From Zestomonas insulae (GTDB lineage Bacteria > Pseudomonadota > Gammaproteobacteria > Pseudomonadales > Pseudomonadaceae), in the NCBI RefSeq assembly GCF_016901015.1, contig NZ_JAFEUP010000003.1, positions 744,001-808,000 on the forward strand: DNA of 64,000 nucleotides, read 5' to 3'. Shown one piece after another: positions 43,366 to 52,790 of this stretch; the stretch's first letter is position 1, and every line of letters begins with the position of its first letter. The position numbers and the translations under genes were made by a program. Under the pieces are notes generated by a model that was not told the origin of the DNA, did not search any database, and saw only the letters and a list, made by a program, of their open reading frames with translations.

Positions 43366-44577
43366 ATGCAGCCCTCTATTCCCGCCGGCAGCCCGCTGCA
43401 CGGCATTCGCGTCATCGACCTGAGCAGCGTGATGTTCGGCCCCTACGCCAGCCAGTACCTCGGCGACTTCGGTGCCGAGGTGATCAAGGTCGAGGCGCCG
43501 GCCGGCGACTCGACCCGGCGCACCGGGCCGGCCGCCGAGGCGGACCTGGCGTCGTGCTTCATCGGTCTGAATCGCAACAAACGCAGCGTGGTCCTCGACC
43601 TCAAGCAGGCCGCCGGCCGCGCCGCGTTGCAGCGCCTGCTGGCCGGCGCCGACGTGCTGATGCACAACATCCGTCCGCAGAAGCTCGCCGCCCTCGGTCT
43701 CGGCGCCGAGCAGCTGCGCGAGCGCTATCCGCGCCTGGTGTGCGCCAGCCTCAATGGCTTCGGCGAGGGCGGCCCCTACGCCGGCCAGCCGGCCTACGAC
43801 GACATCATCCAGGGCATGAGCGGGCTGGTCGATCTGGTCCAGCGGCAGACCGGCGAGAGCCGCTACCTGCCGACCGCGGCGGCGGACAAGATCGCCGGGC
43901 TGGTGGCGGCCCAGGCGATCCTCGCCGCGCTGCTCGGCCGGGCGCAGAGCGGCCAGGGCGGCACGGTCGAGGTACCGATGTTCGAGGTGCTGAGCAGCTT
44001 CAACCTGGTCGAGCACCTCGGCGGCGCGACCTTCACTCCCGCGCGCGGCGGCACCGGCTATGCGCGGGTGCTGAGCGGCGATCGCCGCCCGTACCGCACC
44101 CACGACGGCCACCTGTGCGTGATGCCCTACACCGATCAGCACTGGGCGCGTTTCTTCGCCGAGGTCGGTCGTGCGGAGCTGGCTGCCGATCCACGCTTCG
44201 CCGACATGGACGCGCGCACCCGGCACATCGACGAACTGTACGGGCTGCTCGCCGAGTTCCTCGCCCAGCGCAGCACCGCCGAGTGGCTGGCGGCCTGTGC
44301 GCGCATCGACATTCCCGCCGCGCGGGTCAACAGCCTCGACGACCTGTTAGTCGATCCGCACCTGAATGCCGTTGGCTTGTTTCAGGCGTGCCCCGCCGGC
44401 GCCGGCCAGGGCCGCGTGCGGTTGGCGGCCAGCGGTGTGCGCTTCGACGGCGAGCAGCGCACCTTCAGCGCGCCACCGCGCCTCGGCGAACACACTCGCG
44501 AAGTGCTGGCCAGCAACGGTTTCAGCGCCGAGGAGATCGACGGCCTGCTGGCCAGCGGCGCGGCGCGTCAGGCCTGA
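43366..44577 (+). CDS. Class III CoA transferase (CaiB/BaiF family)
   Basis: A 403-residue family III CoA transferase, which moves CoA between acyl groups. The N-terminus GIRVIDLSSVMFGPYASQYLGDFGAEVIKVEAP and D174 in AAADKIAG, the position of the aspartate that forms the acyl anhydride, identify it. It would activate the acid degraded by this locus, with the acyl donor unknown. It closes the operon and is followed by a strong terminator. Confidence 0.9.
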   Translation: MQPSIPAGSPLHGIRVIDLSSVMFGPYASQYLGDFGAEVIKVEAPAGDSTRRTGPAAEADLASCFIGLNRNKRSVVLDLKQAAGRAALQRLLAGADVLMHNIRPQKLAALGLGAEQLRERYPRLVCASLNGFGEGGPYAGQPAYDDIIQGMSGLVDLVQRQTGESRYLPTAAADKIAGLVAAQAILAALLGRAQSGQGGTVEVPMFEVLSSFNLVEHLGGATFTPARGGTGYARVLSGDRRPYRTHDGHLCVMPYTDQHWARFFAEVGRAELAADPRFADMDARTRHIDELYGLLAEFLAQRSTAEWLAACARIDIPAARVNSLDDLLVDPHLNAVGLFQACPAGAGQGRVRLAASGVRFDGEQRTFSAPPRLGEHTREVLASNGFSAEEIDGLLASGAARQA

Positions 44578-44593
44578 GGCGTGGGTTGAATAG

Positions 44594-44620
44594 AAAAAGC
44601 CGGGCATGCCCGGCTTTTTT
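44594..44620. terminator. Bidirectional terminator after CoA transferase gene
   Basis: AAAAA precedes GCCGGGC AT GCCCGGC (44599-44614), followed by TTTTTT. It serves the CoA transferase operon and the convergent MFS gene. Confidence 0.92.
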
Positions 44621-44637
44621 GTGCGCGCCAGCTGCCG

Positions 44638-45972
44638 TCAGGCGTGCGGCTTCTCGCGCAGCGCGCGGGCCGGAATGCCGATCAAGAGGATCAGCGCGCC
44701 GATCACCAGCACCGCACCGATCACGTCGAAGGCCATGTACAGGCTGCCGGTCGCGGTCTTGATCGCGCCGACCACGATCTGGCTGATCACCCCGGCCAGA
44801 CCGCCGATGCAACTGATCACCGCGATGCCGGCGGCGGCGCTGGCCGGCGCCAGCAGCGCCGGCGGGATGCTCCAGAACAGCGCCACGGCGGACAGCGCGC
44901 AGGCGGCGCCGATGCTCATCAGCGCCACCGAGGCCACCAGGTTGCTCTGCGCCGGGCCGAGCAGGAAGAAGCACACCGCACTGACCAGGATGGTGCCCGC
45001 CAGGTGCCAGCGCCGCTCCAGGTGCTTGTCCGAACTGCGCGCTAGCAGGTACATGCCGACCAGCGCACAGGCGTACGGCAGGCTGGCGAGCAGGCCGATG
45101 GTGCGCAGGTCCTCCAGGCCGAAGCCGCGAATCAGCGTCGGCATCCAGTAGGACACGGTGTTCGAGCCGCTGTAGATGCAGAAGAACACCAGCCCGGCGA
45201 TGTACACCTGCGGGTTGCGCAGGATCTCCAGCAGGCGCACCTGTGGCGCGGCGCCGGTGCTGCCTTGCGCCAGGCCGTCGCTGATCAGGCGCTTCTCCTC
45301 GTCGCTCAGCCAGTGCGCCTGGCTCGGCCGGTCGGCCAGCCAGAACCAGCCGAACAGACCGAGCAGGATCGCCGGGATGCCTTCCAGGACGAACAGCACC
45401 TGCCAGTCGCGCAGCCCCAGCCAGCCGTGGAAGTGGGTCATGATCCAGCCGGCCAGCGGGCCGCTGACGATGCCGGAGATCATCGCCGCCATCAGGAACA
45501 CCGCGGTGATCCGTGCGCGCAGCGCCGCCGGGAACCAGTAGGTGAGGTAGAGGATCACCCCGGGGAAGAAGCCGGCTTCCGCCACGCCGAGCAGGAAGCG
45601 CGCGACGATCAGCTGGTTGGCGGTGGTCACGAAGGCGGTGGCGATGGTCACCATGCCCCACAGCACCATGATCCGCGTCAGCGTGGCGCGCGCACCGACG
45701 CGCTGCATGTACAGGTTGCTGGGAATCTCGAAGAGGATGTAGCCGAGGTAGAAGATCCCCGCGCCGATGCCGTAGGCGGCGTCGCTCAGGGCAATGTCCT
45801 CGGCCATGCGCAGCTTGGCGAACGAGATGTTCAGACGGTCGATGGTGTTGATCGCATAGGCGAGGAACAGGAACGGGATCAGCCGCCAGATGACCTTGCG
45901 GTAGACCGCCTTCAGTGCTGGCCCAGACTCTTCCAGTGTCGTCGGCAGGCCTTGCTCGACTGCATAACTCAT
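44638..45972 (-). CDS. MFS transporter, anion:cation symporter family
   Basis: A 444-residue twelve-helix transporter of the ACS group (phthalate, glucarate, 4-hydroxyphenylacetate-type permeases). Seen are RLIPFLFLAYAINTIDRLNISFAKLRM in helix 1, the MFS loop GYILFEIPSNLYMQRVGAR and RFLLGVAEAGFFPGVILYLTYWFP. It ends with a short basic tail. Such carriers import organic acids with protons. It is encoded beside a DUF1302 porin-like gene and the itaconate operon, so an itaconate or related dicarboxylate is a plausible substrate (inference). The start at 45972 is chosen; upstream in-frame sequence is not MFS-like. Confidence 0.9.
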   Translation of the reverse strand: MSYAVEQGLPTTLEESGPALKAVYRKVIWRLIPFLFLAYAINTIDRLNISFAKLRMAEDIALSDAAYGIGAGIFYLGYILFEIPSNLYMQRVGARATLTRIMVLWGMVTIATAFVTTANQLIVARFLLGVAEAGFFPGVILYLTYWFPAALRARITAVFLMAAMISGIVSGPLAGWIMTHFHGWLGLRDWQVLFVLEGIPAILLGLFGWFWLADRPSQAHWLSDEEKRLISDGLAQGSTGAAPQVRLLEILRNPQVYIAGLVFFCIYSGSNTVSYWMPTLIRGFGLEDLRTIGLLASLPYACALVGMYLLARSSDKHLERRWHLAGTILVSAVCFFLLGPAQSNLVASVALMSIGAACALSAVALFWSIPPALLAPASAAAGIAVISCIGGLAGVISQIVVGAIKTATGSLYMAFDVIGAVLVIGALILLIGIPARALREKPHA

Positions 45973-46437
45973 AGGGTTTCTCCTGCTACCGGTGACGCGG
46001 AATTCTTGTTGTTGTCGCACCCGCGGCGAGGCGCTTGGTAGAGCGCTTTCGCGGGCCCGGACAGGCACCATGCCGGGCCTCGGTGGTACGGGCAAATTCC
46101 GCTTTTCTGTAGCCTGCCTTCGGCGGCGCCGAACGCAGGGTGGTTGTTACCGGTAACGCCATGAACGCCGCGCGAGGTCTGAAATGTGTGCGCAAGGCCG
46201 GAGCGGCGCGCTGAAGTGCCGCAGGCCGGGACTTGCAGCGGCGGCGCGGGCTGTCACGGCGGGTAGCAGGCGTGCGGCGGCGAACAGTGCGCGCACGGTT
46301 CGGCCGGGCGTGCGACGGATTGGGGTGAGGCGAGGGGTGAGGTGCGGGCTAACCCTTTTGGGTAGGTAGAAAATTGTAACCAGCTGAGATGCGGCTAGGC
46401 TGAGGAAAAAAATCGCCCCAAATGACTGGAGCAGCGC
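45973..46437. promoter_or_regulatory. 465-bp divergent region between MFS and DUF1302 genes
   Basis: No gene is recognisable. It contains a perfect 12-bp palindrome GTTACCGGTAAC at 46146-46157 and a related GCTACCGGTGACGC at 45985-45998, 13 bases before the MFS start codon. The two share TACCGGT-ACGC and may be sites of one regulator. The right half before the DUF1302 start has GGAG as ribosome-binding site and a short AT-richer stretch (46360-46415) that may hold its promoter. Confidence 0.5.
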
Positions 46438-48315
46438 ATGACAACAATAACAATGCGCGGAGTTTGTCGGCCGGCTCGTCTGGCTGCCGCTATCACCCTC
46501 GGCCTCACCACCCACGCGTACGCCTTCACCTTCAGCCTCGGCGAAATCGAGGGGCAGTTCGACTCGTCGCTGTCCGTCGGCGCCAGCTGGGCGGTGCGCA
46601 GTCCGGACCCGGACTTCATCTCCAACGGCAACGTCAGCGGCCTGCGCGGTGAATCGGCGACCCGCACCGCCGACGACAACCGGCAGAACTTCAAGAAGGG
46701 CGAGACCTTCTCGAAGATATTCAAGGGCCTCCACGACCTCGAGCTGAAGTACGGCGACAGTGGCGTGTTCGTGCGCGGCAAGTACTGGTACGACTTCGAG
46801 TTGAAGGACGAGCACCGGCTGTTCTACGACATCGACGACAGCGGCCGCGACCGTGCGGCGAAGTCCTCCGGGGCGATGTTCCTCGATGCCTTCGCCTACC
46901 ACGGCTACACGCTCGGCTCGCTGCCCGGCAACGTGCGCCTCGGCAAGCAGGTGGTCAGCTGGGGCGAGAGCACCTTCATCCAGAACGGCATCAACTCGAT
47001 CAACCCGGTCGACGTCGCCGCGCTACGGCGGCCCGGTTCGGAGGTCAAGGAAGCGCTGATCCCGGTGAACATGTTCTACCTGTCGCAGAACCTCAGCGAG
47101 AACATCAGCAGCGAGCTGTTCTACCAGATCGAATGGGAGAAGACCGTCACCGACAACTGCGGCACCTTCTTCGGCTCCGACCCGATTCCCTCCGGCTGCG
47201 TCGACCGCCTGGTGGTGGCCGGGCCGGATTTCGCTCCGGGCGATCCGCGCGCCAACGCCGGGACCATCGCCAACGTGGTGGCCGGCACCGGCAACGCCTA
47301 CATCCCGCGCACCAAGGACAACGACGCACGCGACGGCGGCCAGTACGGCATCGCGCTGCGCTGGTTCATGCCGGAGGTGAACGACACCGAGTTCGCCGCG
47401 TACATGATGAACTACCACAGCCGCAACCCGTTCCTCAGCCTGACCCGCACCACCTTCGCCGGTGCGTCCAACGCGGCGACCACCGCGGACCGGGTGCGCA
47501 ACGCCACCTACTTCATCGACTACCCCGAGGACATCCGCCTGTACGGCCTGAGCTTCCAGACCAACCTTGGCGGCACCTCGCTGGGCGGCGAGATGAGCTA
47601 TCGGCCGAACATGCCGCTGCAGATCAACACCGCCGACCTCAACCTCGCCGCAGTCAATCAGGTGGGTCTGGTGGCGGGCGCGCCGCGGGCGGTGTCACCA
47701 GTGTTCGTCAGCGGCGCGGCGAGCAACACGCCGGGCGCCGCGCTGACCGGCTACAAGCGTATGCCGGTGTTCCAGGCCCAGGTGACGGCCACGCAGTTCA
47801 TCGACCAGGTGTTCGCCGCCGACCGTCTGACCCTGGTCGGCGAGATCGGCTTCAACCGCATCAACGGCCTCGGCGACAGCGATGGCAGCGATCTGCGCTT
47901 CGGCCGCAGCCCGATTTTCGGCGCCGGCGAGCTGATCGACCGCGCCAGCCCGGCCGGGCTCAACGTGTGCATCGGCACCGCGCCCGGCACCGCGGCGGCG
48001 AGCAACCCGCAGCAGGAGTGCAACGACAAGGGCTTCTACACGCGCAGCTCCTGGGGCTATCGCGGGCGCATGCGTCTCGATTATCCGAACGTGATTGCCG
48101 GCATCAACTTCGCGCCGAACCTGGCCTGGTCGCACGACGTGGACGGCAACGGGCCGAATTTCGAAGAGGGCCTCAAGGCGATCAGCCTCGGCGTGGATGC
48201 CGACTACGCCAACACCTACACCGCCAGCCTGGCCTACACCGACTTCTTCGGCGGCGACTTCAACACCAACGGCGACCGCGATTTTGTCGCCTTCAGTGTC
48301 GGGGTGAACTTCTAA
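46438..48315 (+). CDS. DUF1302 outer-membrane beta-barrel protein
   Basis: A 625-residue protein with a signal peptide ending THAYA (about residue 29), then FTFSLGEIEGQFDSSLSVGASWAV, the typical DUF1302 opening. Alternating strand patterns run through the whole length and the last residue is Phe (FSVGVNF), the outer-membrane barrel signature. DUF1302 proteins are often paired with DUF1329 proteins in catabolic gene clusters, but no DUF1329 gene is here. It may form an uptake channel for the same compound as the MFS carrier. Its stop overlaps the convergent LysR stop by 4 bp. Confidence 0.87.
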   Translation: MTTITMRGVCRPARLAAAITLGLTTHAYAFTFSLGEIEGQFDSSLSVGASWAVRSPDPDFISNGNVSGLRGESATRTADDNRQNFKKGETFSKIFKGLHDLELKYGDSGVFVRGKYWYDFELKDEHRLFYDIDDSGRDRAAKSSGAMFLDAFAYHGYTLGSLPGNVRLGKQVVSWGESTFIQNGINSINPVDVAALRRPGSEVKEALIPVNMFYLSQNLSENISSELFYQIEWEKTVTDNCGTFFGSDPIPSGCVDRLVVAGPDFAPGDPRANAGTIANVVAGTGNAYIPRTKDNDARDGGQYGIALRWFMPEVNDTEFAAYMMNYHSRNPFLSLTRTTFAGASNAATTADRVRNATYFIDYPEDIRLYGLSFQTNLGGTSLGGEMSYRPNMPLQINTADLNLAAVNQVGLVAGAPRAVSPVFVSGAASNTPGAALTGYKRMPVFQAQVTATQFIDQVFAADRLTLVGEIGFNRINGLGDSDGSDLRFGRSPIFGAGELIDRASPAGLNVCIGTAPGTAAASNPQQECNDKGFYTRSSWGYRGRMRLDYPNVIAGINFAPNLAWSHDVDGNGPNFEEGLKAISLGVDADYANTYTASLAYTDFFGGDFNTNGDRDFVAFSVGVNF

Positions 48316-49220
48316 GAACTGGAGGCGGCCTGGCTGGGATGATTGCGCAGTGTGTCGATCAGCGCGCGCACGCAGCCGGGCAGGCTGTCCAGGTCGCGCA
48401 CCAGCAGGCTGCGCTCGCGCAGTGCCCACGGCTCGTCGAGCTTGACCATGCTCAGCTGCATGGTGCGGCTGTGGCGCAGCGCAGCCGACTCGGGAATCAC
48501 CCCGATACCGACGCCGGTCTCGATCATCCGGCAGATCGCCTCGAAGCTCGACACCTGAATGCGCAGCTGCAGGCTGGCGCCCATCCGCTCGACCTGGTCG
48601 CGCAGGAAGGTCTGCAGCGTGCTGCCTTCGTGCAGGCCAACGTGCGGGTACTCCAGGGTGTCGCGCAGGGTCACCGCGGCGCGCTGGCTGAGTGGATGGC
48701 CGACCGGCACGCCGAGCACCAGCCGGTCGGTGCTGAAGTGGATGGCCTGCAGCCCCGGCGCGACCACCGGGCCGGCGATGATGCCGAGGTCCGATGAGCC
48801 GTCGAGCACGCCGCGCACGATGTCGCGGTTGAGGCGTTCCTGCAGGTCGACGGTGACGCCCGGGCGGGCGCCGAGGAAGCCGGCCAGCACCTCGGGGAGA
48901 AACTCGGTGACCGCGGTGGTGTTGGCGAAAATACGGATGTGCCCGCCCTGGTCGGCGCCGTGCTCGGTGAAGTCGCCCTTGAGGTACTCGACCTGGCGCA
49001 TGATCAGCCGCGCGTGCTGCAGCAGGCGCTGGCCGGCGGGGGTCAGCTCGACGCCGCGGTTGTCGCGATACAGCAGGCGGCTGCCCAGCTGGCCTTCCAG
49101 CGCCTTGATCCGCGCACTGGCGGCCGCGGGGGAGAGGAAGGCGCGCTTGGCGCCCTGGGTGAGGCTCGGCGACTCGGCGATGTGGATGAACAGGCGCAGG
49201 TCGGCCAGATCGAAATGCAT
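48312..49220 (-). CDS. LysR family regulator, probable itaconate-operon activator
   Basis: A 302-residue LysR protein. The N-terminal winged helix is LADLRLFIHIAESPSLTQGAKRAFLSPAAASARIKALEGQLGSRLL and the ligand-binding part begins GHIRIFANTTAVTEFLPEVLAGFL. It is divergent from the ich gene (118-bp gap), the arrangement of the LysR gene beside the P. aeruginosa itaconate (rip) operon. It therefore likely activates this operon upon binding itaconate or a CoA derivative. The start at 49220 (MHFDLADLRLF) is chosen by the position of the DNA-binding helix. Confidence 0.9.
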   Translation of the reverse strand: MHFDLADLRLFIHIAESPSLTQGAKRAFLSPAAASARIKALEGQLGSRLLYRDNRGVELTPAGQRLLQHARLIMRQVEYLKGDFTEHGADQGGHIRIFANTTAVTEFLPEVLAGFLGARPGVTVDLQERLNRDIVRGVLDGSSDLGIIAGPVVAPGLQAIHFSTDRLVLGVPVGHPLSQRAAVTLRDTLEYPHVGLHEGSTLQTFLRDQVERMGASLQLRIQVSSFEAICRMIETGVGIGVIPESAALRHSRTMQLSMVKLDEPWALRERSLLVRDLDSLPGCVRALIDTLRNHPSQAASSS

Positions 49221-49338
49221 GGAAACCTCGGCAGCTTCGCGTTCGGCATGGATGAATGCTGGATTATTGAAATGCAGATTCTCAGAACGCAAGGCAATCT
49301 TCATGCTCGCCGCTTGTGACACATGACCGAGAGTTGCC

Positions 49339-50160
49339 ATGAGCGATTACCGTGCCTGGTTGGGGCGCACCGAAGAGACCCACGACGAGTTGAGCAGCCT
49401 GCTGGTCCAGCGCCTGGCCGCCACCTTCAGCGAAGCCGCACCTGCGGTGGGCAGCGCCCTGCCACCGTTGTGGCAGTGGGCGTTCTTTCAGCCGGCGGTC
49501 GACGAAGCGGGACTTGGCGCCGACGGCCACCCGGCGCGTGGCGGCTTCCTGCCGCCGGCCGACGACCGCAACCGCATGTGGGCCGGCAGCGAAGTGGAGT
49601 TCCTCGCTCCGCTGCAAGTCGGTAGCGCCGCAGTGCGCCGCACCTGCATCGAGAACATCGAGGAAAAGCACGGCCGCAGCGGCGCGCTGCTGTTCGTCAG
49701 CCTGCGCCATGAGTACTTCCAGAACGACGTGCTGGCTCTACGCGAACGCCAGGACATCGTCTACCGCGAGCCGAGTCCACCCAAGCTCGGCGGCGGCGAG
49801 CCGGCCGCGCTCGGTGACTGGAACGAAACCGTGGTGCCGACGCCGACCCTGCTGTTCCGCTACTCGGCGGTGACCTTCAACGGCCATCGCATCCATTACG
49901 ACTGGCCCTACGTCACCGAGACCGAAGGCTACCCGGGCCTGGTCGTGCACGGCCCGCTGATCGCCACGCTGATGCTGCGCGCGTTCTGCCGTGCCCATCC
50001 GCAGGCCCGCGTGCGGCGCTTCAGCCACCGCGGCCAGCGCCCGCTGATCGCTCCGCAACCCTTCCAGCTCAGCGGCCGCATCGTCCGCCCGGGCGTCGCC
50101 GAAGTCTGGGCCGGCAATGCTGCCGGGGTCGCCCAGATCGGCGAAGTGCACTTCGACTAA
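49339..50160 (+). CDS. ich: Itaconyl-CoA hydratase (MaoC/FAS1-like dehydratase)
   Basis: Ich hydrates itaconyl-CoA to citramalyl-CoA in itaconate breakdown. The 273-residue protein is a double HotDog MaoC-like enzyme of the mesaconyl-C4-CoA hydratase group: the N-terminal domain carries RMWAGSEVEFLAPLQVG and the C-terminal catalytic domain has RIHYDWPYVTETEGYPGLVVHGPLIATL, with the Asp/His pair of the hydratase active site. It is the first gene of the operon. Identity relies on the family plus co-location with CoA transferase, CitE-like lyase, acyl-CoA dehydrogenase and MmgE/PrpD genes as in the P. aeruginosa cluster. Confidence 0.85.
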   Translation: MSDYRAWLGRTEETHDELSSLLVQRLAATFSEAAPAVGSALPPLWQWAFFQPAVDEAGLGADGHPARGGFLPPADDRNRMWAGSEVEFLAPLQVGSAAVRRTCIENIEEKHGRSGALLFVSLRHEYFQNDVLALRERQDIVYREPSPPKLGGGEPAALGDWNETVVPTPTLLFRYSAVTFNGHRIHYDWPYVTETEGYPGLVVHGPLIATLMLRAFCRAHPQARVRRFSHRGQRPLIAPQPFQLSGRIVRPGVAEVWAGNAAGVAQIGEVHFD

Positions 50161-50214
50161 CCCCATCTATCTATTTGCCGGCGGGCCGTACCCGCCGCCC
50201 GCGAGGACTCCGAC

Positions 50215-51375
50215 ATGACTGCCATTGCCGACCCCTACCAGCACATCCGTGACGGCGTACGCGCCCTGTGCGCCGAATTCGACGCCGCCTACTGGCGCAA
50301 GATCGACGACGAGAAGGGCTTCCCCGAGGCCTTCGTCAGCGCCATGACCGAAGCCGGCTGGCTGTCGGCGATGATCCCGGAAGAGTACGGCGGCTCCGGC
50401 CTGGGCCTGGCCGAAGCCTCGGTGATCCTTGAGGAGGTCAACCGCTGCGGCGGCAATTCCGGCACCGTGCACGGGCAGATGTACAACATGTTCACCCTGC
50501 TGCGAAACGGCAGCCAGGCGCAGAAGGACTATTACCTGCCGAAGCTGGCCAGCGGCGAGCTGCGCCTGCAGTCGATGGGCGTCACCGAACCGACCACCGG
50601 CACCGACACCACCAAGATCAAGACCACCGCCGTGCGTCAGGGCGACAAGTACGTGATCAATGGCCAGAAGGTGTGGATCTCGCGCATCCAGCACTCCGAC
50701 CTGATGATCCTCCTGGCGCGCACCACGCCGCTGGCCGAGGTGAAGAAGAAGTCCGAAGGCATGTCGATCTTCCTGGTCGACCTGCGCGAAGCCATCGGCA
50801 ACGGCCTGACCGTGCAGCCGATCGCCAACATGGTCAACCACGAGACCAACGAGCTGTTCTTCGACAACCTGGAGATTCCCGCCGACAGTCTGATCGGCGA
50901 GGAAGGCAAGGGCTTCAAGTACATCCTCGACGGCCTGAATGCCGAGCGCACGCTGATCGCCGCCGAGTGCATCGGCGACGGCCGCTGGTTCATCGAGAAG
51001 GCCAGCGCCTATGCCCGCGACCGCGTGGTGTTCGGCCGGCCAATCGGCCAGAACCAGGGCGTGCAGTTCCCCATCGCCGAGGCGCACATCGAAGTCGAGG
51101 CCGCCGACCTGATGCGCTGGCAGGCCTGCGCGGACTACGACGCCGGGCATAACGCCGGTGCCGCGGCGAACATGGCCAAGTACCTGGCGGCCAAGGCCTC
51201 CTGGGAAGCGGCCAACGCCTGCCTGCAGACCCACGGCGGCTTCGGCTTCGCCTGCGAATACGACGTCGAGCGCAAGTTCCGCGAGACCCGCCTGTACCAG
51301 GTGGCGCCGATCTCCACCAACCTGATCCTGTCCTACGTGGCCGAGCACATCCTCGAGCTGCCGCGCTCGTTCTGA
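50215..51375 (+). CDS. Acyl-CoA dehydrogenase of the itaconate operon
   Basis: A 386-residue acyl-CoA dehydrogenase with full domain structure: MGVTEPTTGTDTTKIKTTAVRQGDKYVINGQKVWISR in the middle domain, RDRVVFGRPIGQNQGVQFPIAEAH, and NACLQTHGGFGFACEYDVERKFRETRLYQVAPIS near the C-terminus. An acyl-CoA dehydrogenase occurs at the same place in the P. aeruginosa itaconate cluster, where it is not required for the three-step core pathway; it could serve methylsuccinyl-CoA or another C5 acid. GAGGA precedes the ATG. Confidence 0.9.
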   Translation: MTAIADPYQHIRDGVRALCAEFDAAYWRKIDDEKGFPEAFVSAMTEAGWLSAMIPEEYGGSGLGLAEASVILEEVNRCGGNSGTVHGQMYNMFTLLRNGSQAQKDYYLPKLASGELRLQSMGVTEPTTGTDTTKIKTTAVRQGDKYVINGQKVWISRIQHSDLMILLARTTPLAEVKKKSEGMSIFLVDLREAIGNGLTVQPIANMVNHETNELFFDNLEIPADSLIGEEGKGFKYILDGLNAERTLIAAECIGDGRWFIEKASAYARDRVVFGRPIGQNQGVQFPIAEAHIEVEAADLMRWQACADYDAGHNAGAAANMAKYLAAKASWEAANACLQTHGGFGFACEYDVERKFRETRLYQVAPISTNLILSYVAEHILELPRSF

Positions 51376-51434
51376 TTGGGGGCGACCTGCTGCGCTAGCC
51401 CGCGAGGTCTTGGAAACTGATGAGTGAGGAGAAC

Positions 51435-52784
51435 ATGAATAACACCCATGCATTAGCGGAGTTCCTCGCCGGCCTGCGTTACGACGACCTGCCCCCGCGC
51501 GTGGTCAGCTACACCGAAGAGCTGTTCCTCGACTGGCTCGGCTCGGCCCTGGCCAGCCAGGGCAGCCACCCGATTCCGCTGTTCGAGCGCTACGCCGCGC
51601 GGATGGGTCCGGGCGATGGCAACTGCCAGGTCCTGGTCAACGGCACGCGCAGCTCGGCGTACTTCGCCGCACTGGTCAACGCCGCCAGCTCGCACCTGGT
51701 CGAACAGGACGACCTGCACAACAGCTCGGTGTTCCACCCGGCCACCGTGGTGTTCCCGGCCGCGCTGGCGGCCGCGCAGGACCTCGGCAAGTCCGGCCGC
51801 GAGCTGATCCTCGCCGCGGTGGCCGGCTACGAGGCGGGCATCCGCATCGGCGAATTCCTCGGCCGCTCGCACTACCGCATCTTCCACACCACCGCGACGG
51901 TCGGCACCCTGGCCGCCGCCGTGGCAGTCGGCAAGCTGCTCGACTTCGACACCGCGCGGTTCGTCAACTGCCTGGGCAGTGCCGGCACCCAGGCCGCCGG
52001 GCTGTGGGAGTTCCTCCGCGATGCGGCCGACTCCAAGCAGCTGCACACCGCCAAGGCGGCGGCCGACGGCCTGCTCGCCGCCTACCTGACCGCCGATGGC
52101 CTGAGCGGCGCGCAGAACATCCTCGAAGGCGAGCAGGGCCTGGCCGCGGGCATGTCCCGCGACGCCAATCCGGCCTGCCTGGTCGACGGCCTCGGCAGCC
52201 GCTGGGCGCTGACCGAGACCTCGTTCAAGTTCCACGCCTCGTGCCGCCACACCCACCCGGCAGCCGATGCGCTGCTCGCGCTGATGCAGCGCGAAGGCTT
52301 GAACCACGAGCAACTGGCGAAGATCACCACCCGCGTGCACCAGGGCGCCATCGACGTGCTCGGTCGCGTGGTGGTGCCGCAGACCGTGCACCAGGGCAAG
52401 TTCTCCATGGGCACCGTGCTCGGCCTGATCGCCGTGTACGGCAAGGCCGGGCTGGTCGAGTTCGAGCAGCACGCGCTGAGCGATCCGCGCGTCGCTGCAG
52501 TGCGCGAGAAGACCAGCATGGTTCTCGACGCCGAGGTCGACGGCGCCTACCCGCAGCGCTGGCTGGGTCGCGTCGAAGTGCTGACCGTCGGCGGCCGGCG
52601 TTTCCACGGGGCGATCGACGAGCCCAAGGGCGACCCGGGCAACGGTCTCAGCCGCGCCGAGCTGGAGGACAAGTTCCAGCGCCTGCTGGCGTTCTCCGGC
52701 GCGCGCGACGCGGAGCAGGGCGGCGAGCTGATCGCCAAAGTGTGGGCGCTGCACGCCAACGACGATGTGCGCGAGCTGATCTGA
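51435..52784 (+). CDS. MmgE/PrpD family protein
   Basis: A 449-residue member of the MmgE/PrpD family, which includes 2-methylcitrate dehydratase and cis-aconitate decarboxylase. Seen are FLDWLGSALASQGSHP, a family-typical HLVEQDDLHNSSVFHPATVVFPAALA (His/Asp active-site region) and FKFHASCRHTHPAADALL. Cis-aconitate decarboxylase makes itaconate, so a family member in an itaconate operon is notable, but dehydratase or isomerase activity on C5-C7 acids is equally possible. The ATG at 51435 has GAGGAG upstream; an alternative ATG lies at 51420. Confidence 0.88.
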   Translation: MNNTHALAEFLAGLRYDDLPPRVVSYTEELFLDWLGSALASQGSHPIPLFERYAARMGPGDGNCQVLVNGTRSSAYFAALVNAASSHLVEQDDLHNSSVFHPATVVFPAALAAAQDLGKSGRELILAAVAGYEAGIRIGEFLGRSHYRIFHTTATVGTLAAAVAVGKLLDFDTARFVNCLGSAGTQAAGLWEFLRDAADSKQLHTAKAAADGLLAAYLTADGLSGAQNILEGEQGLAAGMSRDANPACLVDGLGSRWALTETSFKFHASCRHTHPAADALLALMQREGLNHEQLAKITTRVHQGAIDVLGRVVVPQTVHQGKFSMGTVLGLIAVYGKAGLVEFEQHALSDPRVAAVREKTSMVLDAEVDGAYPQRWLGRVEVLTVGGRRFHGAIDEPKGDPGNGLSRAELEDKFQRLLAFSGARDAEQGGELIAKVWALHANDDVRELI

Positions 52785-52790
52785 GGCTCC

